A model generated the notes under the pieces. The model saw only the letters and a list, made by a program, of their open reading frames with translations, did no database searches and had not been told where the DNA came from. Shown one piece after another: positions 24,141-34,624 of a DNA stretch of 64,000 nt (the first letter of the stretch is position 1; each line of letters opens with the position of its first letter). This stretch comes from Epiperipatus broadwayi (lineage: Eukaryota; Onychophora; Udeonychophora; Euonychophora; Peripatidae), in assembly GCA_028023455.1 (NCBI GenBank), contig JAQFVV010000002.1, positions 29,891,725-29,955,724 on the forward strand. The letters are read 5' to 3'. The position numbers and the translations under genes are program-made.

Positions 24141-24493
24141 TTGTCATCTTTTTCAAGTGTTTATTTATTGATGTTTACGATTTTCTGAATTTCCCAACTG
24201 AAAGATTTTTGCGGACTAGTAATTATCAGCGTATTCTTTATATTTGTGTAAATTTTTTTTTTTTGTAAATCACATCCAAAAAAATATGTCAATTTGTCTG
24301 GCAGACGCTTGTAGTTATTTGCGAACAAAATACCGTTTTTGTCGTGACTCGGACAAGAGTTAAAAAAGAATAACAAAATGTCTTCCACATTATTACATTT
24401 AATATTAGGGTATGAGCACAGACTTTCACATGACCCACCACTCTCCACTCCATCTAATAACACTGATACACTCAAGCACATATATGCTGAAAA

Positions 24494-24558
24494 GATAAAT
24501 AATCACCAATATACGTATTTCATGCTAAACCAGCAATCATCAGTTGGTCCAGATTATC
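24494..24558 (-). ncRNA. Type I hammerhead ribozyme (copy E)
   Basis: On the minus strand: GATAA, TCTGG, ACCAA, CTGATGA, stem II TGCT/AGCA with loop GGTTT, GAAA, stem III ATAC/GTAT without loop, cleavage base A, TTGGT, TTATC. All core bases are intact. Cleavage is predicted between 24510 and 24509. Confidence 0.88.
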
Positions 24559-24958
24559 ATCTCCCACACATATATACTATAAGTGCTCAGAAATATATTA
24601 AGATAGACAATCTTCATACTTTAATGGACTGGCTCCAATCTACTCCAACTCTTCAACCATCCATCCAATTGAAAATCTGATGATGGAATGCTCAAAGGCC
24701 ACCTTGAGGCTGAGATTCTTGTCACACCCATGTTGACCTAAGGTCAATCTGAACCCCACATGTGCAGGACATAATCCATTAAATACATATGCAAGGATGG
24801 GCAGACATCTCTATAATGTAATAACTGAAACATAGGCTTATTTATACCTGTGTCTATATATATGTAATATTAGGGTATGAGCACAGACTTTCACATGACC
24901 CACCACTCTCCACTCCATCTAATAACACTGATACACTCAAGCACATATATGCTGAAAA

Positions 24959-25023
24959 GATAAATAATCACCAATATACGTATTTCATGCTAAACCAGCA
25001 ATCATCAGTTGGTCCAGATTATC
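24959..25023 (-). ncRNA. Type I hammerhead ribozyme (copy F)
   Basis: Sequence identical to copy E, 465 bp away in the same direction. A transcript across both would release a 465-nt monomer (predicted cut between 24975 and 24974). Confidence 0.88.
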
Positions 25024-25535
25024 ATCTCCCACACATATATACTATAAGTGCTCAGATATATATTAAGATAGACAATCTTCATACTTTAATGGACTGGCTC
25101 CAATCTACTCCACACTCCAACTCTTCAACCATCCATCCAATTGAAAATCTGATGATGGAATGCTCAAAGGCCACCCTGAGGCTGAGATTCTTGTCACACC
25201 CATGTTGACTTAAGGTCAATCTGAACCCCACATGTACAGGACATAATCCATTAAATATATATGCAAGGATGGGCAGACATCTCTATAATGTAATAACTGA
25301 AACATATGTATTTAATGGATTATGTCCTGTACATGTGGGGTTCAGATTGACCTTAGGTCAACATGGGTGTGACAAGAATCTCAGCCTCAAGGTGGCCTTT
25401 GAGCATTCCATCATCAGATTTTCAATTGGATGGATGGTTGAAGAGTTGGAGTAGATTGGAGCCAGTCCATTAAAGTATGAAGATTGTCTATCTTAATATA
25501 TATCTGAGCACTTATAGTATATATGTGTGGGAGAT

Positions 25536-25600
25536 GATAATCTGGACCAACTGATGATTGCTGGTTTAGCATGAAATACGTATATTGGTGATTATTTATC
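25536..25600 (+). ncRNA. Type I hammerhead ribozyme (copy G)
   Basis: Reference copy. Stem I distal 25536-25540/25596-25600 and proximal 25546-25550/25585-25589; core CTGATGA 25551-25557; stem II 25559-25562/25568-25571, loop 25563-25567; GAAA 25573-25576; stem III 25576-25579/25580-25583; cleavage predicted after A25584. The internal loop in stem I and the loop on stem II are where natural hammerheads make their tertiary contact. Confidence 0.88.
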
Positions 25601-25755
25601 TTTTCAGCATATATGTGCTTGAGTGTATCAGTGTTATTAGATGGAGTGGAGAGTGGTGGGTCATGTGAAAGTCTGTGCTCATACCCTAATATTACATACA
25701 TATATAGACACAGGTATAAATAAGCCTATGTTTCAGTTATTACGTTATTACATTT

Positions 25756-26534
25756 GTGGGACGTTAAGTATATTTTTAAAATGAACCCGACCTAATTTTT
25801 GTTGTTAAAAGATGAAAAAAAAATACCGACGTTTTATTTGTTACAAAAACAAAAAATCTTTAACAAACTTGTACGACTCTTAAAAAAGATAAATAAATAA
25901 ATCCACAGAATGTAGCAAAACCGGTTAACGTACATATTTTTTTTTGTTAAAAAAACAATACCACGATGGACTTTTTTTTTTTTCATGTTTTTGATGTTTT
26001 ATTTGTTATTATTAAAAAAAAAATCAAAACCTGCCGCCAACCCCCCCCCCCCGTATTTATAAATGTAAGAGGAAAAAAGTCCCATTTTATTTACTATTCT
26101 TTAAAAAAAATCAAAATTCCGTTTTATTTGTTATTATTAAAAAAAAAATTCAAAACCCCATTTTATTTGTTATTATTAAAAAAACAAAAAAATCAAAGTC
26201 ACTTCCCTTTTCAATAACACTTTAATCCTTGTTTATATGATATATTAAATTTCTGATTCTTAAGTTTATTTTCATGTTATGGTCCAATATACATTATCAA
26301 ATACCTTTTCTATATCCATAAAAGTCATTACTTCTTTATTCTTAAGAAGTTCTCGATTAATATTTCGAGGTCCAAAATTATTGTCTTAATCTCCTTATTT
26401 AATCTAAATTGATCATGTAATAATTGTATTTCAAAATTGTGCCTGGTATCATTAATAATTTAATCCAGTATTTGTTTAAAGTAATAAAAGGAAATATCAA
26501 GTAAAAATAAATTTCTGAATATCTCTATAGTATT
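25756..26534. other. Homopolymer-rich tract
   Basis: Runs of A and T (9-12), a C run near 26040-26052 and a small tandem repeat of CATTTTATTTGTTATTATTAAAAA (about 26005-26190, three to four diverged copies). The ORF across it (25966-26217) comes from these repeats. No gene. Confidence 0.6.
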
Positions 26535-26871
26535 TTAAATCAGTTCTGAAAGAAGTTCGGGTGCTGCTTGAGCGGAAAGATTTTGACCATGAATGACATA
26601 TATGCATTCATTAGTCATTAATTTTAATTCTGATCCAGGAAGAACTATTCTATCCACTGGCATGAACCAATTTTCAGAGCATCCTGAATCAAATCTCTCC
26701 AAGGTTTCTATTTTTGCTAAAGAAGCCTGTTTGAATACTTCCTTCCTTCTTGTTAAGTAGAGTATAAAAATTGTCATTCAAATTTACACCCTCTAATCTA
26801 GACTCAGCAGATGGACTATCCGATGACAATCCATTAAGAATAGAAGAAATTAAAACTAATCTCATCATCAA
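26535..26871 (-). pseudogene. Frameshifted unrecognised coding remnant
   Basis: Two overlapping minus-strand frames of 60 and 80 codons have normal-looking amino-acid composition (for example S-S-I-L-N-G-L-S-S-D-S-P-S-A-E-S and C-S-E-N-W-F-M-P-V-D). They look like one sequence broken by a frameshift near 26740-26760. No family is recognised; a transposon gene or a decayed host exon are both possible. Confidence 0.3.
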
Positions 26872-27179
26872 TTTTGTGTGAAAGCATTAAATGGAAATAG
26901 CATAAATTATTTATTCACAACTAATGTAATTATAAACAATACAGTAAATGTTTTGCAGCAGTTGCAAGTTCTTCACAGTGATGTTGGTAGTGTGAATTGC
27001 GCATGTCGTAGAATAGTTCAGGATGTAATACTTTTCATACAGCAACATTTTACAGTAATCTACAAGGACTTCTGCTGTACTTGGAAAGTGACATTATTGT
27101 CATGAGAAAGCAGATATTAATGTTGAGATTATGTCAATTAATCTAATGATTCAAATGTAATTGGAATTGAGCAATGAAA
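26872..27179. other. Unassigned stretch
   Basis: A 75-codon plus-strand ORF (26878-27105) has mixed composition but no recognised motif. Nothing else is seen. Confidence 0.35.
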
Positions 27180-27835
27180 AACTCTCCGTACAATAGTGTG
27201 ACCCAGTGCAAGCCACAGCAGTCAATGAATGCAAGGTTTCTATATAAAATTCCTATCTAATACTTAACCATCTAATATCCCCAGATTAGTTTTTAGCTTG
27301 TGGCATTCATCAGTGAGGAACCTTGGATCTGAGAGCACTGCACCGAGATCTTAGGACCTAATACAACCCTATAGCAGCACCTTTTATGTTATTTATAATG
27401 CTAGGAGTCCAGAATGAAAACATGTTTTCAATACAAGTTTATTTGCTTATATAGTCATATAGATCTGGACCAAGTTCAATATCTATATATTTTGATGTCT
27501 TTGGTTCTTTAATAACCAGTCACTATTAACTCATGGCCCAAAATGGTGTTAAACCACTAAACATCATATGATCACTATTTCCTGTGCTTACACAAGCTAT
27601 CAAAACATCAAACTCTCCATAAAGTACTGCCACCCAGTGCAAGCGATAGTAATCAATGAATACAAGATTTGTGCATAAAATCCCTAAGTGTGGACTTATA
27701 CAATATCCCCAGACTAGTTTCTAGCTTGTGGCTTTCATCAATGACCCTACAGTATGGTGAATTGGTCAGTTTTAGCAGCTTGTGTATGCATTGGAAATAG
27801 TAATCATGTGATGTTTAGTGGTTTAATATGAGTTT
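27180..27835. repeat. Partial fold-back F1 copies
   Basis: Two direct arms of family F1 (27181-27360 and 27617-27750), each with the AACTCTCC, CAGTGCAAGC, ATCCCCAGA and CTTGTGGC blocks. A short inverted edge follows at 27780-27830 (ATCATGTGATGTTTAGTGG), mirrored by AACATCATATGATCAC at 27562. Confidence 0.6.
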
Positions 27836-29202
27836 CTGCAATATTTAAACATTCTTCATGTGGCAATTTGAGAAATAGTCACCTTCAAACTATATTTTTT
27901 ATAAATAATACAAAGTTTGGGCTTTTAATTATTCTTAATATATATTGATTCAGAAAATAAGCACAATTTTGGTAAAAAATTGAAATGTTATTTAATATAT
28001 TTAAATCTTTTTCCAATTTAGTTTATAAAGTATACAAAAGAATTTTTAAAATTACAGAAAAAAATCAAATAAATTCATAAATAAGACTATACTTAAAATA
28101 TTATTTGGATAAAAATTATTGAAAAAAATAAAAATATATGGCCACTGATTAAGTACTTTGGATGATGATGATTTAAACCTATCAATATTCCCTTTATGAT
28201 GTATCTATTTTTAGAGGTAAAATGAAAAATTTATTCAGTGATATTTGGAAATGTATCATTTATTCTTTTATATCTATTAATAAAAGATGCAGGCCAAACC
28301 TTTTCACCTGATTAGCCGAGTACAATAAATTATTCTGATGCAATTTCCAAATAATTGTTAGGGATCAAAACCTCTTAATAAGCTTATTTATAAGGCATTA
28401 AAGCACCCAGAATTTTTTCTTTCTAAATTATTTACAAAACATCCTGAATTCAATTAAATATAATTTCTATTGAAAAGATTAAACATTGTCTAAAACAACA
28501 AATCATAAAGAAACTATTTCCTATAAGAAAAATCCAAAGGCTGATTTATTTTTATTCTATGATTCTTTTTTTTATATTAATTTCATTTTTTAGTTTTACA
28601 TATTGTAACAAGTTGGCTACATAGCTGCATTAAAAATTAGATAGTTGACAGCATGTTTCTCAGGTTTAAGGTTATTCAATTTATGGGGGAAACAATATTT
28701 AATTTTCACATGCATATTTTTTAATAATAATGAGTTTGAAATTAGTTAAATATTTTATTTTCCTTCCCACATGATAGTAGGAACATTCTAGACAATGTTT
28801 TTTAAATGATTGTCAAACTTTTTTTAAAATTATAATATGCACATTTAAATTTATTGTAAATGTTGGTAGAAAAGTATAAATCATATAATAATTTCTTTTG
28901 TTCCTTCTCTTTGATAATTTTATTTAATTACCAATTGCTTTTAATTTTTTTTTGAAAAAAATTTACCAAGAGAAAAAAACTATTTTTAATCAATTTAATT
29001 TTAATACTTTAATAAAGATCAAGTATATGTTTAAAAATATTTTTAAAAAGAAAAAAAAAGATTTTAATCCTTTGGTAAATTTTATTTTAATTAAAGTTGT
29101 TTTTCTTTTCTTTTTATCTCTCTTCATTACAAAAAATCAAATCAGTGTAATTAACTGATTATCTTGTTTTTCTTTTTGCAAGAAATTTTTTTTAATTAGA
29201 AA
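27836..29202. other. AT-rich stretch, nothing recognised
   Basis: A+T is very high, with short A or T runs. The ORF at 28952-29158 is low complexity. Confidence 0.5.
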
Positions 29203-29740
29203 GGAATTTTCATGATGTTAATTTAAGTTCTTGACTTGTTTTTCAATATCTATGATAAAGGGAAATATCTGATCAATTGTATTTATAAAAATTTAATTGG
29301 CTGTTATAAAAACTATCATGTTGGAGACTGTGATTGACTTATAGGCAAAATTTTTCTAGAAAAAAATAATGGGTGTGTGAATAAGTCAGAAATCCCAAGT
29401 GTCTGGTAAGTAGATATTTCTAACTTAACTGTTGAAGAAAGAGCAGTCAAATCTTAATCCAGCATTTCTGCTTTTCTTTATCAGCTGGATTAAGACTTGA
29501 TTGCTCTTTCTTCAACAGTTAAGTTAGAAATATCTATTTACCAGATACTTGGGTTTTCTGACTTATTCACCCCCATTATTTTTTTCTAGAACAATTTTGC
29601 CTATAAGTCAACCATAGTCTCCAACATGATAGTTTTTATAACAATCCATTAAATTTTTATAAATACAATTGATCAGCATTTCCCTCATCAATCATAGACA
29701 TTGAAAAAGTCAAGAACTTAAATTAACATCATAAAATTCC
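29203..29740. repeat. Long fold-back, arms ~260 bp, loop ~20 bp
   Basis: GGAATTTT...GTTAATTTAAGTTCTTGAC at the left is mirrored by GTCAAGAACTTAAATTAAC...AAAATTCC at the right. The match continues inward to AATCCAGC (29458) and GCTGGATT (29486). Arm identity is high, with few mismatches. Non-coding; as RNA it would form a hairpin of roughly 250 bp. Confidence 0.9.
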
Positions 29741-31299
29741 AGGCATTGAGTTTAATCATGAAAATGTTTTCTATAATGAAAATCATGTGCTAAATTCAAC
29801 TAAAAGCTAGACATCATCTTCCTCCATGTAACCTGTCTTTACTGGAATAAAAATGTTCAGAAGTTACCCCTTAAAGTAATCAGCAACCTTGTCTTTCAAC
29901 AAGGGCACAAGTCTCTGTATATGTTAGCTTCATCTGGAAATTTCAATGGAAATGAATAAAACCTGCTATTTTTAACCTGGAAATACTGCACCCTGGGAAA
30001 AAGACAAATTAGTCATGTTCAGGTATAGAAGCCTTCAAGAAGAAAATGGCAACTGGAAATTATAATTGGACTCTTTCAGAAGAATCAAACCATGGTTGAA
30101 GACATGTTTGTGTGCACACTATTTTTATTATTAGTTATATATATTATACCGGGTTCGATCTGCAGAATGAACTTACTTACACTGCAAAGGTTTTGGCTGG
30201 TTTCAAACTTCTTTATAACACATTTATAATCCTATGTAATTATAAATGTTATGTGAACGAACCGGCATGTTCGAGCAAAATGGGAAATATTATTGATAGC
30301 CTTAACTATCAACAATGTTCCACCTCAACTGCTAGATTCAAACCCCTACTATCCAAACACTTTATTTGTTTTGGAGTAAACCCCAGGCATCAGCTAGTCT
30401 CAGACTAACGTATTTGGTCAGTAGGCCCATAATCCAGCACTCAAAATGATCCCAAAAACTAACTCAGTCTAATTTTAATCAATAATAAAATATAGGAAAA
30501 AAGAATTGGTTAGAAGAGATTGATAAAAGGAATTTGATAAAAAGAATTGACCGACAAATAAAGTTTAAGTTTTAAAGACCATTATTTTAATTAACATTTA
30601 CTAATTTTAAACATTTTCTAAATCTAATATAACACACGTACATTTTAAATTAACACACTAGAATACATTTTATGAGAAAGCATAAATGTTTGAGTTTATA
30701 AAATCATATAACATTCACAAACACACACATCAATAGTTCATTTTATGCATGCTTATAGAGCTCAAATTACTTATCTCTGGAAGCTTTATGAATTAATGCG
30801 ATGCAATGGCTATTATAGAAATAAGAATGTGAAATATTATTACCTAGGATTTTGAATGGGGATGTAGAACTTCATTTTCTTTGGTTACTACTTTAGGGGA
30901 GAATGTTTCCAGCCAACTGGGACATTTTTCTTGAGGAGTTTCATTATTCTTCATGATTATTATTATTGGAGACAATTAGATATTGATGGAGATTTCCAAG
31001 TTGTTACGCTGACATTATTTCACGGGCAGATCTTGCTGTTTTCATTGGACTTTAGGCTGTGGAGAAATGTGCATTCCCAAAAGCTGCTCAGCACTGCATT
31101 TTGTTTCTGGATACAAATAACTCAACTGATTGTCCTCTCTTCACTTAACTGACTCAATTAATTTCTGAACTGACCTTATTATCTGATAAAATTTTACTAT
31201 TTATACATGCGAAGTGTTTTTCTTTTCGATATCCTTCGGCAATATCTGTTGTCGAAATTCCATTGATAATCCTTTGACAACGTGTTTTGGAAGATTGTT
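29741..31299. other. Unassigned stretch
   Basis: Two plus-strand ORFs (30112-30408, 30931-31152) lack any recognised motif, acceptable start context or similarity between them. No repeat ends are defined. Confidence 0.4.
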
Positions 31300-31300
31300 T

Positions 31301-31457
31301 AATTAATAATAGCCATGCAAAACATGTTGTTTTATATTTTAATTAATAGCCATCACTTTGTTTTTTACAATTTATTTTGGAAGATACATTTAATTAATAA
31401 TAGCCATGCAAAACATGTTGTTTTATATTTTAATTAATAGCCATCACTTTGTTTTTT
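31301..31457. repeat. Tandem duplication, 91-bp period
   Basis: The segment starting AATTAATAATAGCCATGCAA recurs 91 bp later almost unchanged (31301 and 31392), giving two copies. Confidence 0.85.
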
Positions 31458-33413
31458 TAATGACATCTTCTATTTATTTTTTAATATTTATTTAATATGC
31501 ATACATTTATTTTGTTAACAAGCTTACATACACGCATATGTATAATTTATTCTAATAAACTCGAATGAAAAGAGATTTGTATTTTTTAAACTTTAAATTA
31601 TATTTCGACTAATAATAATCAACTCTACTTCCTTTTATAAAACTTTTAGTTTAACTTTTCTAACCAAAATTCTCCCTCCCTCCTTTTAATCAATTATTTT
31701 CTAACTTTTATTTCAAACTCTAATGATAGAAAACTATTTGACTCTTATCTTTTCGAAAACAAACTGTAATAAACTCTTCAACATTTAGATACGTTTTTCT
31801 TTTATTTTAATAATTTTTTTTAGACAAAATTATTTTATATACATGTGCCAATTCAGCCTTGGCACAATATATTGTAACATTTTTCCATTTTGGTAGATTC
31901 TGGTAGGCCGTCTTTTACATACAGTTAAGTGAAAGTTAATCAAACTATGGATATGAAAATATTTTGTTTGTATTTCTAAAAAACAGCTATATTTCCTGAT
32001 TAACTCGACCCAAGAATTATTATGACTTCAATTGCTGGCAGAATCAATTTTTAATTCACAAAAGAGAGCGCCAAGTCATTAGAATCACTGATTCTGCATC
32101 AAGCATATCGTAACTTATAAAGTAATAATTTTAAACATTGGGTTTTTGCTTTCCCATAACTTAGTTATTTTAAGAAAAAAAATATTCTTCTTGGACTTAA
32201 ATGAGAAATAAGAATATTGGCAAGATAATTGATACACTTGAATGCTAATAAAGTAAAATTAATAAATTTAATAACTACCATTAATAATGCACAATAAAAA
32301 GTTGATATTAGAAATAAATATTTTTTTCTAACAAATTAAAATATTTAAAGATAAATTACTAATAAGTTGGAAAGAATGCATACATGCTAATCCAGACATG
32401 AATCAATTAATTAAAAAAAGTTAAACAATTACAGTTCACTTCCAAATTTCTTCTAAAAAGTTCTTCAAAATGAAAGTCTCTTGAATGAGAAAATTAATGT
32501 CTCTATCATGTTTATATTATAAGCTTAATTTTTGTCACAATCGGGAATAATTAATCATAGCTTACCGGTAAGTTTAGCAAGTTTACGAAGATTGTTGATT
32601 ACTATAGTTTTTCATGAGGTAGAATAAGCTCGTGGCCATTAGTTTTAACTTGTTCTTGATCCTGTTCTAAAGGCTAGTCATGAAAGCTTTTCTGTGGTTG
32701 ATGGTCTTCATGATGAATGATGTCAAAAGCTTTGGTCTACTCCAGCATGAAGAATTATTTCAGCATATAGTCCTGGATTGATCTAGGATCAGCCAAAAGA
32801 AAAACAGACAAGACCTCTATCATACTGGTATTTTTCCTTTTATACTAGAGGTCCAGTTTTCAGACTTCTGCACATATTTTCTTTTGTCCTTTTATCAAAA
32901 TACAAGATAATATACTTGTACATTCTTTTTTAAATTTAAGTTACAAACTCTTTTTTTTAAACATAATTCCGCCATCTTTAATCAGAGTTAGAAAGATTTT
33001 ACTAATTGAAATCTGCGTGTGGAATTCTTTCTCTTTTTTAGTTTATCTGGATTAATAACCTGCGTGTCTTTTATTTTTCCCAATTTTAATTTTTAATCAC
33101 AGAAAAAAAAAAATGGACGAAAAATGTAACTTTCATTGTATGTTTTAAAAAAAAAAATTATATAAACTAAAAAAAAAAATTTTAATTGTATCTTTTACTA
33201 AGATTGCTAAATTTATTTTTCTTTTAGCTTTTACCAAATGCCAATATATTTGTATCATATATAAATAAACAGTACAATATAAAAGTAATCTTTTTTATTG
33301 TAAGAATTGATAATTTTTAATACTTTCACATTAATGTTTTCAAATTGTGAAACTTTTTTTTTTTTAAACTTAATTTTGTTGTGTGTGGAACATTATTTTC
33401 CCTTCCTAAAAAC
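31458..33413. other. AT-rich stretch, possible LINE crumbs
   Basis: No gene. Around 32660-32780 the minus strand has a few codons like F-D-I-I-H-H-E-D, reminiscent of LINE reverse transcriptases, but too little to call. Confidence 0.4.
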
Positions 33414-33426
33414 TTAAAAGATTAAG

Positions 33427-33545
33427 AGCACAGACTTTCAAATGACTCATCACTCTATCTAATAACACTGATACACTCAAGCACATATATACTGAAAATA
33501 TAAATAATCATCAATATACATATTTCATGCTAAACCAGCAATCAT
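33427..33545 (-). repeat. Truncated inverted hammerhead module (copy H)
   Basis: Starts with the tRNA-like end (GAGCACAGACTTTCAAATG), continues to the ribozyme and stops in its CTGATGA box (33499-33545 remains). It joins directly to the plus-strand module. Confidence 0.8.
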
Positions 33546-34033
33546 CTATGCATATGTATTAAATGGATTATGTCCTGTGCATGTGGGGTTCAGGTTGATC
33601 TTAGGTCAACATGAGTGTGACAAGAATCTCGGTCTCAGGGTGGCCTTCGAGCTTCTATCATCAGATTTTTAATTGGATGGATGGTTGAAGCATTGGAGTG
33701 TATAGTAGATAGGGGCCTGTCCATTAAAGTATAAAGATTGTCTATCTTAATATATATCTGAGCACTTATAGTATATGTGTGTGGGAGATGATAATCTGGA
33801 CCAGCTGATGATTGCTGGTTTAGCATGAAATACGCATATTGGTGATTATTTATCTTTTCAGCATGTATGTGCTTGAATGTATCAGTGTTATTAGATAGAG
33901 TGGAGAGTGATAGGTCATTTGAAAGTCTGTGCTCATATACCCTATATATTACATATATAGACACAGGTATATTATAAGCCTGTGTTTCAGTTATTACATT
34001 GTAGAGATGTCTGCCCATCCTTGCATATGTATT
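33546..34033 (+). repeat. Hammerhead repeat module, left boundary of composite (copy I)
   Basis: A full plus-strand module, followed by the first ~70 bp of a next unit (CTATATATTACATATATAGACACAGG... to CTTGCATATGTATT). This shows it was copied from a tandem or circular template. The 162-codon minus-strand ORF here is a by-product. Confidence 0.8.
33790..33854 (+). ncRNA. Type I hammerhead ribozyme (copy I)
   Basis: All core boxes are present (CTGATGA, stem II, GAAA). Stem III is ATAC/GCAT with one mismatch, and proximal stem I is ACCAG/TTGGT with a G-T wobble, so activity may be reduced. Confidence 0.78.
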
Positions 34034-34055
34034 TGCAGTGTATTGTTTCTTCAAT
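34034..34055 (+). repeat. 22-bp inverted repeat, left end of core
   Basis: Starts TGCAGTGTATTG and ends TTCTTCAAT. It is the exact reverse complement of 39193-39214. No spacer separates it from the left module. Confidence 0.9.
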
Positions 34056-34155
34056 AGACTGCACACAGATGGTAGTTTTGCAAGAATGTAATCGAGACAG
34101 GTGAAAATATACAACGAAAACAATACTGAACAAATAAAAATAAAACTACTTAAAC

Positions 34156-34624
34156 ATGAACTATCTCAAAAATTATTTGTTCAAAACAAATTATTTAGAG
34201 AAGAAAACTTTCGATGAGAAACAATATAATTGTGAACTTTATGACCTGAATAGAACTGACTGCAATCTGGCACAGACAAACCTAAAAACCACAGTGAATA
34301 ACCAGCTATTAATAATAAAATGTCAGTTTTCGGACAAAACTCTATTGGAGAGTTCGACGTGGAAAACGCGGCCGATTAGCCACTATACCTGTCACAAATC
34401 GAAAATTTCTTCATTTTAAATGGCATTGAAAACAACAAGCAGAAAGTAGCCACCCTCATGTTTCTCGGGAAAAAAAATTATTGAAATCGCCAATAAATTA
34501 TACCAAAATCCCGTAGATGAGAATGTACCATTTAAGAAATTATCCCAACAGCTAAACAAATTTTTTAGCCCTCGCCCATCCCACCATATAGCATGCCTAC
34601 AGTTATGAAATAGAAAACAACTAA
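34156..34624 (+). pseudogene. Ty3-like gag, 5' part, frameshifted
   Basis: An 87-codon frame from 34156 gives way near 34400 to another frame with motifs typical of Ty3-type Gag: a F-I-L-N-G-I-E-N block (about 34390-34440), A-T-L-M-F-L-G (about 34454) and F-F-S-P (about 34558). A single-base change in the A run near 34470-34480 and an in-frame stop near 34603 break it further. It ends at a CTAA target where the 3-kb repeat inserted. The function would have been particle assembly; this copy is dead. Confidence 0.65.

Larger units (their letters stand above)
24401..25744. mobile_element. Retrozyme/PLE-like insertion: two head-to-tail modules plus one inverted
   Basis: Three copies of a non-coding module carrying hammerhead ribozymes. 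Two lie head to tail on the minus strand (24401-24865 and 24866-25303, unit about 465 bp) and one on the plus strand (25304-25744). The insertion is flanked by an 11-bp direct repeat TTATTACATTT (24390-24400 and 25745-25755). The copies are almost identical, so it is young. Each module has a tRNA-like end (GTGTATCAGTG... box-A-like, CTCATACCC where older copies have GAGTTCAAATCCC). Short ORFs in both strands are repeat by-products. Tandem units with type I hammerheads and variable TSDs are known from Penelope-like element terminal repeats and animal retrozymes. Confidence 0.85.

Noticed and set aside
24401-25303. CRISPR-like or satellite array
   Set aside because: Only two direct units of 465 bp without spacers, bounded by a TSD; the layout fits a retroposed tandem dimer.
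24378-25701. Several ORFs of 60-106 codons on both strands with shared peptides such as M-L-N-Q-Q-S-S-V-G-P-D-Y-H-L
   Set aside because: They recur wherever the hammerhead module occurs (also 1742-1939, 33635-34123, 39265-39615) and read through the ribozyme and tRNA-like parts in the antisense direction. The frame is not kept between copies.
25966-26217. 83-codon plus-strand ORF
   Set aside because: Built from tandem homopolymer-rich repeats; low complexity.
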